64,000 bases of DNA from Gracilariopsis chorda (taxonomy: Eukaryota > Rhodophyta > Florideophyceae > Gracilariales > Gracilariaceae): NCBI GenBank assembly GCA_003194525.1, contig NBIV01000104.1:186001-250000 (forward strand), read 5' to 3'. The notes beneath the pieces were generated by a model. It was not told where the DNA came from. It made no database searches and saw only the letters and a program-made list of their open reading frames with translations. Below, piece by piece: positions 21,236 to 32,215 of this stretch (position 1 is its first letter; each line of letters opens with the position of its first letter). Made by a program: the position numbers and the translations under genes.

Positions 21236-22806
21236 CTTGAAAGGCGCGACAGCTTCCACCACAGCAAGACCCACTCAAGGCAGACTGAACTGCTTTGGGC
21301 TCAAAACCTGTCCAGCCTTCTTTCACGCTGCAGTCGTATGCTGTTGGGTCCTGCATGTCCTCTGCAACTGTATCGTTCATGCGGAACGTCACAAGCTTTA
21401 TGCGCTTTCCACCACGGGTGCTGCGGTTGCGCAAAAAGACCTCACTTTCTGCTGAGCTTGTGGCCCCACAAAGGTGTTTATAGTGTACGAAATTGTCTTC
21501 GTTTTATCGCGTGACAACTAACGTCAACGTTGCACATAACACGCGCAAAGCTACCGGTGCATAGCGCTGATGGTTCGTTTGGTCCATAACGCTGCTGCAC
21601 AGTGCCATCGCACTGAAAAAGTCTTTTGAGAGGCTTCAAGCCGAAAAGTTCGAGACTTTTCTAATGCAAAAATTTCCAATCAATACTGCGATTTACGTTG
21701 AAGCACTGGAGCACATAGTGTTAAAAAGGGTAACAGATGATGAAATCAGCTCTAGTCAGTCGTCAAGATATTTAAACATCTCATAGACAATGATGTGCTG
21801 CACGACGTCTGTTACATGCAATTCGTGAAGCAGCTACTGTCGAATGGTTTGCACTTTGATGCTACTGCACACCATTTGATAAGTAAGTTCAACGGAATTG
21901 AGGAGCACATTCCATCTCAATGTCAGAGAGAGTGACATTAATGTCAATGTACGCAACTATACGCAAACTTAGATTTGAGAATGGAATATCGCACTGCACA
22001 CTGAGTCCATCAGAAGCGCTGGCCATGTTGTGGCTGTTATATCATTCTCAGCGGTATTCATTTGTACTGAAAAGTTTTGTATCAAAGTGTTGACAATCAG
22101 ACATTGGTCTACCGATTTTGAGGACGTAATTGTACATTTGACTGAGCGTTAACTATGCGAACGATGCTTTGGAGTTGTTTGTCATCGTAAACCCCACAGT
22201 GAGAATTTAATTGGTTCATTTTTTCAGAAAGGGTACTTTGAAGACAGGTGTGTCGAGTGGGAACCGCCAAATCTACACGTTTGTGACTCGCTTTCTCCCA
22301 CACTCCCACTATCTTCTAGGCCTGAGCTCGGCTCTGGCTTTCACTTCAAAACCTGCACCCTATCTGGAATTTTCTTTTATCTTGAGATATCAAGGGCCCA
22401 CAGTTCATTGTCTTTTAAAACTACTAAGATATCAAAAGCGCACAGTTCACCGTCTTTTAACACTACTACGTTACCGGCACGTAACATTGCACATGTTATT
22501 AGACGTTCCAATAACTGATCACAGTGGTGGCATGATGTAGAGCAAAATACCAAGCTACAAGGAGTCAAATTCGGGGAAGAAAGCGAGGTCGTCAATGGTT
22601 TTATGGTATATGGCGTCCTCCAGGAGGTTTTACGTTAGCTCTTTCGTAGCATTCATGCGAGCAGGAATCTTCTCTTGCCAATTCTTTTCGGTTATTTCAG
22701 GAATGGATATCGGAATTATCTCAGAGTTCCAATGGAGAAACAGTGAGATATGAACAGATACGCTATCCATCTTATTTCTTTCCGAAGATAAAAGGGATCC
22801 AGCAAC
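21236..22806. other. Region without a supported gene
   Basis: About 1.6 kb with short frames only. Near 22380-22500 there is a short internal duplication of the pattern GATATCAA-(G)GCGCACAGTTCA-TGTCTTTTAA. I see no conserved protein. Confidence 0.35.
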
Positions 22807-23901
22807 TCAGTCGCGCTCAATATGTGCAGAAGAAGCAGGACGGCCAAGCACAGATTTTGTAACTCGACTAAGATATAGATAGCAACACTCTTTTGACTTC
22901 CACCACATAAGCAAACGGTTAGAGTTTAGTTCTGTAGCTCTTACTCTTTCCCCTGTGACATAACTTTGAAACTCTTCCATTACCTCATCCTCTAAGGAAA
23001 CTATTGGTGGTTGAAGAGCTGCAGTGTTTTCCTCAAATTCTGAGAAGTTCCACAAACGGTCTGAGGCAGCGTTGATTTCTGGCTGTGCAATGAAGTTTTG
23101 ACAATTTGCATCTTTTATGTCCTGTGTTTGGTGTCGCGGCTCAGTGACGTGGGATTCATGAGATTTTGCCAAGTCAAAAACAGCTTCGCAAACTGCATCA
23201 TGACGCTGCTGTGCTTCTGTATCTGACATAATGTGATTTAAACAAATAAGCGTTCGGTAAGAATGATGAAAAGGCACTTGCATCTCTAGGATGAGCGAGC
23301 GTTGGGTGCCGTTATAGCAGTCAAAGAAACGCTTATTGAGAGCTTTTCGCAGCAATCGATTTGTGGTTTTCACCAAATAGGAAACCGAATCTTGGGAAGC
23401 AGTAACGGTTGGTCGAGCTCTGCCATTATAGTTAGCGGAAGATGGTTTATATACGAAGAACGGTGTTTCCCGGTTAAGAAGAGTTGTTCTGATACAGTAC
23501 AATGCCAAAAAAGCATCGATAGTCCAGGGGTAAGACGCGTCCTGAGACTGCACAATAATCTCCGATACTGGGAGCATCAGACAAAAAAGTTGCAGTAAAG
23601 AGGTTCGCTTGCCAGAAAAGGGGAAACCCTTCACTTTATTTCGCTTGCAATCATTGACAAAGACTTCCCAAAGCTTTAGAAATCTCTCAAGCATGCAAAT
23701 GGTTGATAGAAAACGGTGTAAAACACAGTACAACCGGTGGAAAGGGCGACCACCAGAAGCCCATTGCAGGTCCTCAAACTTCGACCTCATACTGGAACTT
23801 TTGTTCAGGTACTCTACTAACAGTTTCACATCTTTGAGTAAACTCCTTGCTGCTCGGTTTTTTGATGATTGTGATCCTTGTACAGTTCCAAAAGCCTCCA
23901 C
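22807..23901 (-). pseudogene. hAT transposase C-terminal fragment
   Basis: An open minus-strand frame of 364 codons with no ATG at its upstream end. It matches the layout of the C-terminal half of hAT transposases: an RPFHRLYCVLHRFLSTICML block like the family's R-W-STY-ML segment, a helical middle and, at the end, NRLLMWWKSKECCYLYLSRV followed by VLGRPASSAHIERD, the dimerisation motif (WW-x-LSR-A-x-SA-ER). The DNA-binding BED finger and first catalytic residues are missing, so it cannot act alone. It lies between the inverted Helitron arms. Confidence 0.72.
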
Positions 23902-24324
23902 TAAAGCGCAATTGAGGCCAATATCAGTCCCAGGAGCGCGGCATTAATACAGAACAGAGCCGTTTGACATCTGTGACAGAGTCAGAAGTGCGGCTTATAA
24001 TTAGCTGTGGTTCGATTTGGTACTCAAACAGAATCTTCTTAAACCATATGTAGAGAACCTGTGACAGTCTCGTAGTCCCTTACAACGATTGGTCTGTGCA
24101 AAAATGCCTACTGCCAACAAAATCGATGTAACAACCCAATCATCCGCAACATAAAACATTCTTACAACAAAAAACCTATCATTGGATCTACGAGAGATCC
24201 ATAGACCAACATTAAAATGCAGGAAAGGAATGATTTTTGACGATCACAGTCTGGATAATTCGTTTTGTACAGCTGATGTGCAAGAAAGATACATTTCCAA
24301 AAGACGCATTTTCACGTCTAAACT
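23902..24324. other. Unassigned spacer next to Helitron arm 2
   Basis: Upstream of the hAT fragment the same frame continues briefly (a GLNCALVEAF segment) before stopping. No complete gene is visible. Confidence 0.3.
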
Positions 24325-24432
24325 ACCTAAGGATTGCTCTGAAAACGAGCAAGTTAACCCCTTAGAATACATCAATAAACACACATGTATTTCCCTCCAA
24401 ATGACTAGCCAATGATAATCAAAGGATTTGCC

Positions 24433-24810
24433 CTACTGGCACGAATCGGTCGAGCACGTGTATGATCTGTCACTCTCCACATCCTCAACTTCTATCAGCC
24501 CCGTTGAACCAGTCTCAAACGTGGATATCTCTGATGGCCAGGGAACAGGCAAATCCTTGCTGCGTCCAATCACGCCGTAGTCTTCCCATTCCGTGTAGAC
24601 CGTGTCGATTTTAGGGCCAATGGAGCACAAAATCTCTTCCAAAAAAAAACGATTGACATTGCCATGGTGCATCTCAGTGTGCTTCAAAGCAGCCTGTATC
24701 ATGCACAATTTTTCCAATAATGTGCCCAAGCGCGGTAGAATAGCATCTTTACGGTTGCGCAAACGGCATAGTTGTAGATAGCGATCCTCTGTTTGGGACA
24801 TATCAGCCAT
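24433..24810 (-). CDS. Helitron-associated 125-residue protein of unknown function (right copy)
   Basis: Intact 125-residue ORF, MADMSQTE to YTCSTDSCQ, homologous over its full length to the ORF at 19749. About 45 of 125 positions differ, more than in the neighbouring Helitron N-terminal protein, where about one in ten differ. The conserved spacing of cysteines in EEILCS and YTCSTDxCQ suggests a structural role. Divergent from the Helitron gene starting at 25592, with the 68 bp array between. Function unknown. Confidence 0.6.
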   Translation of the reverse strand: MADMSQTEDRYLQLCRLRNRKDAILPRLGTLLEKLCMIQAALKHTEMHHGNVNRFFLEEILCSIGPKIDTVYTEWEDYGVIGRSKDLPVPWPSEISTFETGSTGLIEVEDVESDRSYTCSTDSCQ

Positions 24811-24984
24811 GGTGTTAGAAAATAGTTGAAAAGAAGTAGAGTAAAATAAGTTGTAGATGGCTGCTTCGAGAAACGTTTTCTGCGACTTTAGGGTACGCTC
24901 TAGCTTAAGTACACAATCTTCAGCACATCAGACATTAGGTAAAATAGAAACGTAACCTATTCAAACAACAAAATGAATCACGTA

Positions 24985-25300
24985 TACTACAACCTACGTA
25001 TAAACTTCTAACAAAATAGTTACATTTTACTTATTTTATACGTACGCTGCGCAGTACTGCAAACGTATAGCCTTCTAACAAAAATAGTTATAGTTTACGG
25101 AGCGCATACGTAGGCTGCACAGTACTGAAAACGTACACCCTTCTAACAAAAATGGTTATAGTTTACGTAGAGCATACGTAGGCTGCGCAGTCTTGCAAAC
25201 GTATACCCTTGTAACAAAAATAGTTTTATTTTATGTAGTGCATAAGTAGCCCATACAGTTCTACAAACGTAGAACGCTATAACAAGAATAGGAACAAACT
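24985..25300. repeat. 68 bp tandem repeats, right array
   Basis: Units start CGTACGCTGCGCAG (25041), CGTAGGCTGCACAG (25109) and CGTAGGCTGCGCAG (25177), each 68 bp apart, with degenerate units on both sides. Each has CTTCTAACAAAAAT or a close variant and a GTTTACG(T)AG-GCATA segment. Located between two divergent genes, so a shared promoter or replication and recombination site is possible. Confidence 0.85.
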
Positions 25301-25591
25301 ATACGTTGCCTAGGTAGGTAAATCGTACTCCATAAGTATTGACGTCTGAAACCAAGACCGAATAAGAATTCAATGCATATGTACTTAGTAAAGTACTACG
25401 TATGTGAACTATCAAGGTACTGATGGGGTCAGGAACATCTTGAAACAATGAAGACAATATGTATACGTGTATGTCAGGCGGGGAACTAATGTGCAACACC
25501 AGTTTTCTACTTAAGGGGCAGAGACGGTACATGTTCCATCGAAAAATGATAAATAAATCTCTCAATATCTCTCCGGTTGTCGCAGTCCGAC

Positions 25592-26524
25592 ATGACTTCT
25601 TCTTCGCATCGACCACCATCACGACGTGGTGGTCACTGGTCAGGAGCAGGCAGTCGTGCAAGAGAGAATATACAGCCCGTGCATCATCGAGACATAACCG
25701 ATGAGCTTGCACAGGTGGAACTAGGAACTAGAACCGAGCTTCCTCAAAATGTTATGTAACCTCATAACCCTGAAGAGAGTTACTTGAACTCCTCTCATTC
25801 TACCGGCATTCAACAGGAACGAGATAGGACGGTTACGCGGTTCGCTGGGAGACCTCGCCAAGGCATTCACTATGGAGCGAAATATGTCTGGGATGCAAAG
25901 GCAGAAAATGTTCGTCAAGTCCTCGTGCATCCAAGCTCTTCATATCTGGAGTACCAACCAATCAGTTGCAAATTTCCAGCATATTGTAAGACGTGTGGTG
26001 CATACGGCCATGGAGCACCTCGGTGTCCTCTCAAAGATTCGGGGTGGGGTCTTTGTATTCGTATGTGCAACTATTGTGGTGCAGTTCTGCTTGGTGCAGA
26101 GATCGAAGGAACATGCTGTGGATATAAAAGCTACAGATCGCTTAGAGTTTCTTTCAGACGAGTGCATATCAATTCGCAACTTGAATAAATATATCGCTTG
26201 CGTTTTTTTCAAACGCTACCAACACACTTAAATGTGATATTTGCACCCGTGGTAACATTCATGAATACGAAGTACGCTCGGGGTAGAGGTCTGTCATCTC
26301 GTCGATTTTAAGGTAATGTGTTTTTTTTGTTTTAGGCCAGGACGTGCGCTACAAACATTTGTGGTCGGAAGGTCCTCCCAGTCTTAATTCACGGGATTAT
26401 TCTTCTTTTTTCACAAGACCAATGGTGTCTAACCCGAATATTCGATACTTGGTTCCAAAGTTGTACGATCTCAGGCAACTAAGAACAGATATTGTCCGAC
26501 AGAGATATAGAAACTTGTTCAGAC
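25592..26524 (+). pseudogene. Helitron N-terminal exons, right copy, truncated by the LTR element
   Basis: ATG 25592 begins MTSSSHRPPSRRGGHW; an in-frame TAA at 25757 replaces the Glu codon of the left copy, then the frame stays open to 26188. It encodes a CCHC knuckle (CKTCGAYGHGAPRC, about 25987-26030) followed by CIRMCNYCGAVLL and TCCGYKSYRS, the zinc-finger layout preceding Helitron Rep domains. After an intron ending TTTTAG (about 26336) coding resumes with HLWSEGPPSLNSRDYSSFF and stops at 26524, where the LTR begins. The left copy is broken at a different codon, so their common ancestor was intact. Confidence 0.85.
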
Positions 26525-27587
26525 TGTGGGCACCATCACGGGACGGTGACGCAGGGGGGCCAAAAGGTATAATAATAAAAGCCAAAAGGGTGCTCTTCGT
26601 AGCTAAAAGCCCCAAAACAAGTTGAAAACAGTGGGATCAAAAGAACTAAACCCACTCAATGAAATAAAACAACACTAGGGAGAGCAAGAGGCTCAATCCC
26701 CAAATAAAACTTCTTAACTTCTTTGTTGAAACGGCGCGCAACCCAAGAATTATGTCAAGGATCACTAAGGGTCACACCCTCGGCTTCCGGTCAGACACTC
26801 CGGATGTGAAGTGGATTCTGCAGCCTACCTACCTCTGCACTAACCAGAAGCAGGCGCATACAATCCTTACAGGGCTTCCCGAGGAGAGCTACTAATAGCG
26901 GGATATGCTTTCACTCTATACCCAAGCTGGCTCTTTGCAGGAAAGGTTGCACGGCACGTTGCCTGCGGATAGCTTCCCGTCAACTACTTCCGTCCAGAAA
27001 TCACCAGGTCTTTCGACCGACACCGTTATCGGAGCAAAGCTCCATTGGGGCTCACAGACGACAGAAACACCTTTGGTACACACTACCCGTCTCCCGTCCA
27101 CGCCTAAGGCGCTTCAACCGGTATTAGCGACGGTACTTCCCCACCCTTTTGGACAACTAGTGGCCCACGCCTCACTAGAAGCCCTTTGTCCAGCGGCGAA
27201 CGCCTCACTGGTTGTTGATGATAGTTGAAGTGGCTGAAGGTTGATAGGGGATGGGGCTTAGATGTTGGTCGATTGTTGAGGTGAGTTCAGACCGAAGTCC
27301 GAAGCTCAGAACCTCTTTTTATAGTGTTTAGAGGCACTACAAACGAGCCAAATACGCATTTCTACTTGCTAGTTACTAATGTGTGCGTCTAGGTTACTCC
27401 ATTGGCTTCTAGAGACCTCTGGAGCTGCACACTGACCAATAATAAAGCGAAACTTTGCGCCAGCATCACTAAAATACTGTAGTCTTTGCTGGGCCAACAA
27501 AGCGTGCAATGTGCTAGACACTACTGGAACATTCTACACGTGTGTTTCAGCAATGTCTGGCACATTCCGCAACATTAGCAACCGACA
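26525..27587 (-). repeat. 3' LTR of the gypsy element
   Basis: 1063 bp; on the plus strand it begins TGTGGGCACC and ends CGACA. The purine-rich tract GAGGTTGGGGTTG lies directly inside it on the minus strand (about 27588-27600), the expected plus-strand primer. Confidence 0.92.
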
Positions 27588-27631
27588 CAACCCCAACCTC
27601 AAGGGTTGCCACGCCGCTGCAACCTGAAAAC

Positions 27632-30600
27632 CTAACCTTCCATCGGGCGCGCAATATACTTCTTCAAACGACGGGCGTGTATTCCATGGCGAGTGTACCG
27701 GTTGTGTGGAGAATCCAACGTGTACCTTGGATGGTGAGCCCTCACCACACGACATGGGCCAAAGTACTTAGAGGAAAAAGCAGGCCATTTCACGGTAGTG
27801 TTTAGGGCCTTTCCACGAGCCACAAGGACCAGATCACCGACTTCAAACTTCGTAATGGAGACTGCATCGACTTCCTTCAAAGGCCTCAGAGCAGAACGTT
27901 TAGCTCTATGATTCCTTGAGGCGAGCAGCTCCACTGAGCGGAACCGGTCGGAGGAGTCCCTAACTCGTGCCACGACACCACCTTCATCGGAGGTCATACG
28001 TGGTTTCACGCCGTAAAGCAACTCGAACGGAGAGATCCCACTGGCAAGATGTCTGCGCCGGTATCCGTACACAACCGAAGGCAGGTGTTCGTCCCAACTT
28101 GAACGATTATCCAGAGCTTTCTTTCCTATTGCTCTTTTCAGAGTACCAACCATCCTTTCAGCTCGGCCATTGGACATGGGGGCGTACGCCAAGACCATTT
28201 TCCATTTGATACCATGGTCCTCCATGAATGAGACGAGCGACTTAGAAGTGAAGCATGTAGCATTTTCCGACACCACGATACGAGGGAAACCAAACACGGC
28301 AATGATCTCTTTTCTCACGAAGTCTATGACCTCTTGTGACGTAGACCATTTTGTCGCTACGGCAAGTGGCCAACCAGTCAAATGCTCAACACAAACCAGA
28401 ATGAAACGGTTTCCGGATTCGGTAGTCGGAAGAGGACCTGCAAAATCAATCGAGAAGACGTCAAAGAGAGAGGAAATGGGAGTCCGAAGGTTGCTGTAAT
28501 ACCTTGGTAGTGGTGCGAGTCTCTGGCATTCGTCACAACTCTTGACGTAGTTGCCGATATCTTCATGCATAGTGGGCCACCACTATCTCTCAGTGATGAA
28601 CTTCCTTGTAGTCTTCAAATCCCAGTGTCCCATCTCATCATGAAATGACTTGATAATGATCTGTCGCCGACCTATAACAGGAACAACTCGCAGTGCGTTT
28701 GGCATCCTTCTGAACAATTTTCCTTCCCAGACCAGGAACTTCTTCGCATTTCGTCGGATTGCTTGGCGGAGACGTGCATCAGTCTCATCTGTAGGCAGAC
28801 CACACAAGAAGCGCGCAATGTTTGCGTAGTATGGTTCAAGACCGGAGAAGTCGTCAGGCCCAACAGCCATACAAGCAAGGTCGCCTTCATCTTCTAACGG
28901 CTCGACCTCGTCTCCGTGAAATATCCTTGACAGATAATCTGCTGCGCCATTCTCCTTGCCTGCGCGATACACTATTTCAAAGTCATACTCGGCCAGAAAG
29001 TCTAGCCAGCGAGCTAAGCGTCCATGTATATCGCGCTTCTGAAATGCATATCGTAAAGCCATATGGTCCGTGATTACCTTGAATGGAACAGACGAGAGTA
29101 GATACAATCTGAACTTCTTGAGAGCAAAGATAACTGCCAATGCTTCTCTTTCACATGCCGAGTAGTTCTTTTCCGCAGCGGTCATAGTACGACTGGCAAA
29201 CTGCAGAGGATGTATCTTCCCATCTTCCTTTTTCTGAGAGAGAACTGCGCCGAGTGAAACACTAGAGGCGTCCGTTTCCACAATGAAAGGCTGCTCGAAG
29301 TTTGGAAATGAAAGTACCGGAGGCTCAGTCATGTTTTTCTTCAGACCGTGGAAAGCTTCTAGCATCTCTCCGGTCCAACGCAGCTTCTTATTCCCCGAGG
29401 TAGCACTGTGAAGCACGGCGGAGGTCTCAGCAAAGTTTCTGATGAACCTTCGATAGTATCCGGCTAGTCCCAGAAAAGATCGTAGTTCCGTAGTGGTGGC
29501 AGGAATTGTGGCATCCTGGATCTTAGCAATCTTCTCCTGGTCCACGTGCACTCCATCTCCGTTGATGACATGGCCTAGAAGAGACACCTCCGATAGTGCA
29601 AAGAAACATTTGGACAGTTTGAGCTTCAATCCATGCTTTGCAATCCGACCAATCACAGCCTTCAAGTGAATCACGTGCTCTCTGAGGCTTCTTGAGAATA
29701 TGACAACGTCATCAATGTAAAACAGAACGAATGGAAGTCCTCTTAGCACATGATCCGTCATCCGTTAAAAGGTGGAAGGGGCATTCATGAGACCAAATGG
29801 CATGACTTCGAACATGAAAGTTCCGTATCTGCACACAAAGGTCGTCATCTCTTTGCAATCCTCAGACATCTTGACTTGCCAGTATCCAGAGAACAGGTCG
29901 AGCGTAGTGAAGACACAGCAACCTCCAAGTTCGTCAAAGATCTCTTCCATGCGTGGCAAAGGCCAGCGGTCAGCTTTCATGATTCTGTTCAGCTCTCTGT
30001 AATCGACACAAAACCTTGCACTTCCATCTTTCTTCGAGGCAATGACAATTGGAAACGACCAAGCAGAGGCTGAAGGGGTAATGATACCAGCTTCAAGAAG
30101 AAGATCAATCTCCTTGCGTACGAACTCGTTGTGCTTCGGCGGCATCCTCCTGGCTCTGAAGTAGATTGGTTTGTCAACTGTCAACTCGAAAGAGTGAGAA
30201 ACAGGCACATCGGCTGGGCGTAAGTCTTTCAATGACCAAGCGATTACATTCGAGCCCTTCAGACAAGAAACCAAGTCGTCTCTTTCATCCTCTGAAATGT
30301 GCGAGAGTTTTGAAAAGATTAACTTCTTGTGCTGCTCATCGGTAGTGATGTCCAATTGCGGGATCATTTCGGGAGTCTCGCCATAGTTCTTTTCTGTTAG
30401 AGCAACCACGAGTTGTTCGTCATTTTCAGAAGCAGTATCAGAGTCAATAGCGGCGTCAGAATCTGAAGTGAAGTCGTCGCTATCCGTCTGGAAACCCTCT
30501 TCGTCTGAAATCTCGATGCGACCATAGTCAAAGCCAAGTGTTACTCTTTTTCCATCAATTTTCATCTTCACGTGCTGATTTCCGAGGTCAAGGCAGGCTT

Positions 30601-32215
30601 GTAACGATTCAAGTGTTGGACAACCCACAATGATGTCGAATGGCGGACCATCAATAACAAGAAAGTCTAATGGAACGGAGACGTCCCTGAAGGATATAGG
30701 GATATCGTATAGTATTCCTCTGCATACGGCGCTCTGTCCATTGGCAACAGTTATCTTCTTCGTCGTATGCTTGGGTTCCAGTGCTAGCCTGTCACACAGC
30801 TTGGTTGACATAAGGTTTGGAACAGCTCCAGAGTCGAGCAAAGCTTCAGTCTCAGTCCCATATATCATAATGGGGACCGCCTTAAGACGTCTAGTCTGCT
30901 TACCGACTGTCCCAACAAAAGGGCGTCGAACATTGCTTTTGCGACCGATGAGCTTACGAATCTTTTTCTTCGCATCATCTGCGTCTCCAATGATAAGTTG
31001 TCCAAAGGTTAGTCCGGAAGGGGCATTCGCGAGCTCAGTGAGAACGTTATATTTGCTTGCATGGTCTTGAAGACTCTGCTTCTTCGACTTCCTCTGTTTC
31101 GGCTTCTTGACTTTCTGTTCATGAACCTTAGGTCTCCGAACTCCCTCTTCGTATCTTGTTAAAATGAGCAAAAGCGGGATGGGTGCACCACCGTCTGAAC
31201 GGCGCTGTTTGGGCAACGCTTCACCGTCAGCACTTCTCTTGGTTGTGGCGACTACATCGGCATTCCCGGCGTTTCCGGTGACAATTGATACGGGGTCGGA
31301 TCCTTTCTGAAGATTAGATGCTGACTCTTTAGATTCCTCATTGGCATCCCATAATTTGCGGGTCTCTTCGGGTCGGATTCTTCGCCAACAAGTGATCTCT
31401 GAGTGTCCCATTTTCCCACAACGCGGGCATCGCGTATCTCGGTGCGGATTAGAGTCACATTGTGAAGCATAATTTCCAGCCTTCTTGCAGTATGAACAAA
31501 ACGTTTTGTAGTCTCGACGCTCCAGCTGTGTCTTCTTAACCATTAATGACAGCTGAGCAAACTGCTCAGAGAGTTTGTCGACCTTAGACTCCAAAGCATG
31601 AGAGATAGTTTCTTCAGAAGACCTGTGGTTTTGGACAATACGCTTAGGTGGGGTACTTAATGAAACGTAGTTCCCCATTGCTTTCCGGGCAACATCGAAT
31701 GCTTTCACTTGAACCTTCAACTCATCATAATCATCAGCGCCACGGAAAACAACGAACTGGGCTAGATCAGCGTATTCCATTACAGCTTTCTTCAAAAGAC
31801 CAAACTTAGCCTTAGCGTTGAACCCTGCCTTTAAGAAGAGGTTGTCCATATAGTTCAAGGAACCAACCAAGTCTCCATAATCCCATTTAGCAGAAATTGC
31901 GAGGCGTATATCTTCCTCAGGCTCCTCGGCTTTTCCAAAACGATGGATGAAAGCTTGCTTAACGGAGCGGTAGTCCTTTGATTCTTCCGAAAGTGAACCA
32001 TTAACAGCATAAGAATCATAGTAGAACTCAAATGCTTTGTTCTCAAGGAAACCAAGCAACTCAAGTGATATGTCCTCGTCAGTCTTTCCTCTCATTGCAA
32101 CATTCTCAAAGTAAAAGAAGAACTTTACGACGTCAATAGAAGAACCGTCATAAGAAGTAAATGCAGCGTTAGAGTCAGACGAGCTCCCTCCTCGAGAGTA
32201 CCATGTGGGCGCCAT
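27632..32215 (-). pseudogene. Gag-Pol polyprotein with two premature stops
   Basis: One continuous frame of 1528 codons broken only at 29767-29765 (TAA) and 28585-28583 (TAG). From the start: Gag, two zinc knuckles (CSYCKKAGNYASQC and CPRCGKMGHSEITC, about 31380-31500), protease LLDSGAVPNLMS (about 30820), reverse transcriptase FCVDYRELNRIMKADRWPLP to FYIDDVVIFSRS (about 30020-29690), RNase H ETDASSVSLGAVLSQ, integrase zinc finger (H-x4-H, C-x2-C) spanning the second stop, core with FSIDFAGPLP and NGRAERMVGTLKR, and a GPY-like KYFGPCRVV tail; no chromodomain. The first stop falls at NAPSTF inside reverse transcriptase, the second between the integrase finger histidines and cysteines. The second core acidic position reads SENATCF, Glu where Asp is usual. 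Nonfunctional as read. Confidence 0.92.
32182..32215 (-). promoter_or_regulatory. Gag start overlapping the LTR end and putative primer-binding site
   Basis: The Gag ATG (32215) is 12 nt inside the 5' LTR: codons for M-A-P-T complete the LTR and the next codon TGG opens the internal region with TGGTACTCTCGAGGAGG. LTR elements usually start the primer-binding site with TGG at this point, so primer site and Gag coding appear to overlap. The matching tRNA is not identified. Confidence 0.5.

Larger units (their letters stand above)
24325..26524. repeat. Inverted repeat arm 2 (pairs with 18167-20234)
   Basis: Carries, reversed, the 125-codon ORF, the 68 bp array and the first Helitron exons. Its right end coincides exactly with the first base of the LTR element at 26525, so the remainder of this Helitron is missing. 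Confidence 0.85.

Noticed and set aside
24985..25300. CRISPR-like array
   Set aside because: Repeats are contiguous 68 bp units without unique spacers, and the genome is eukaryotic.
27632..32215. Stop-codon reassignment to explain in-frame stops
   Set aside because: PRA1, metH, the zinc-finger gene and the element genes end normally at these stop codons and contain none inside; the broken frames are transposons and pseudogenes.
32204..32215. TGGCGCCC as a lysine-tRNA-type primer-binding site
   Set aside because: It lies inside the LTR end, not directly after it, and the other LTR reads TGGTGCCC.
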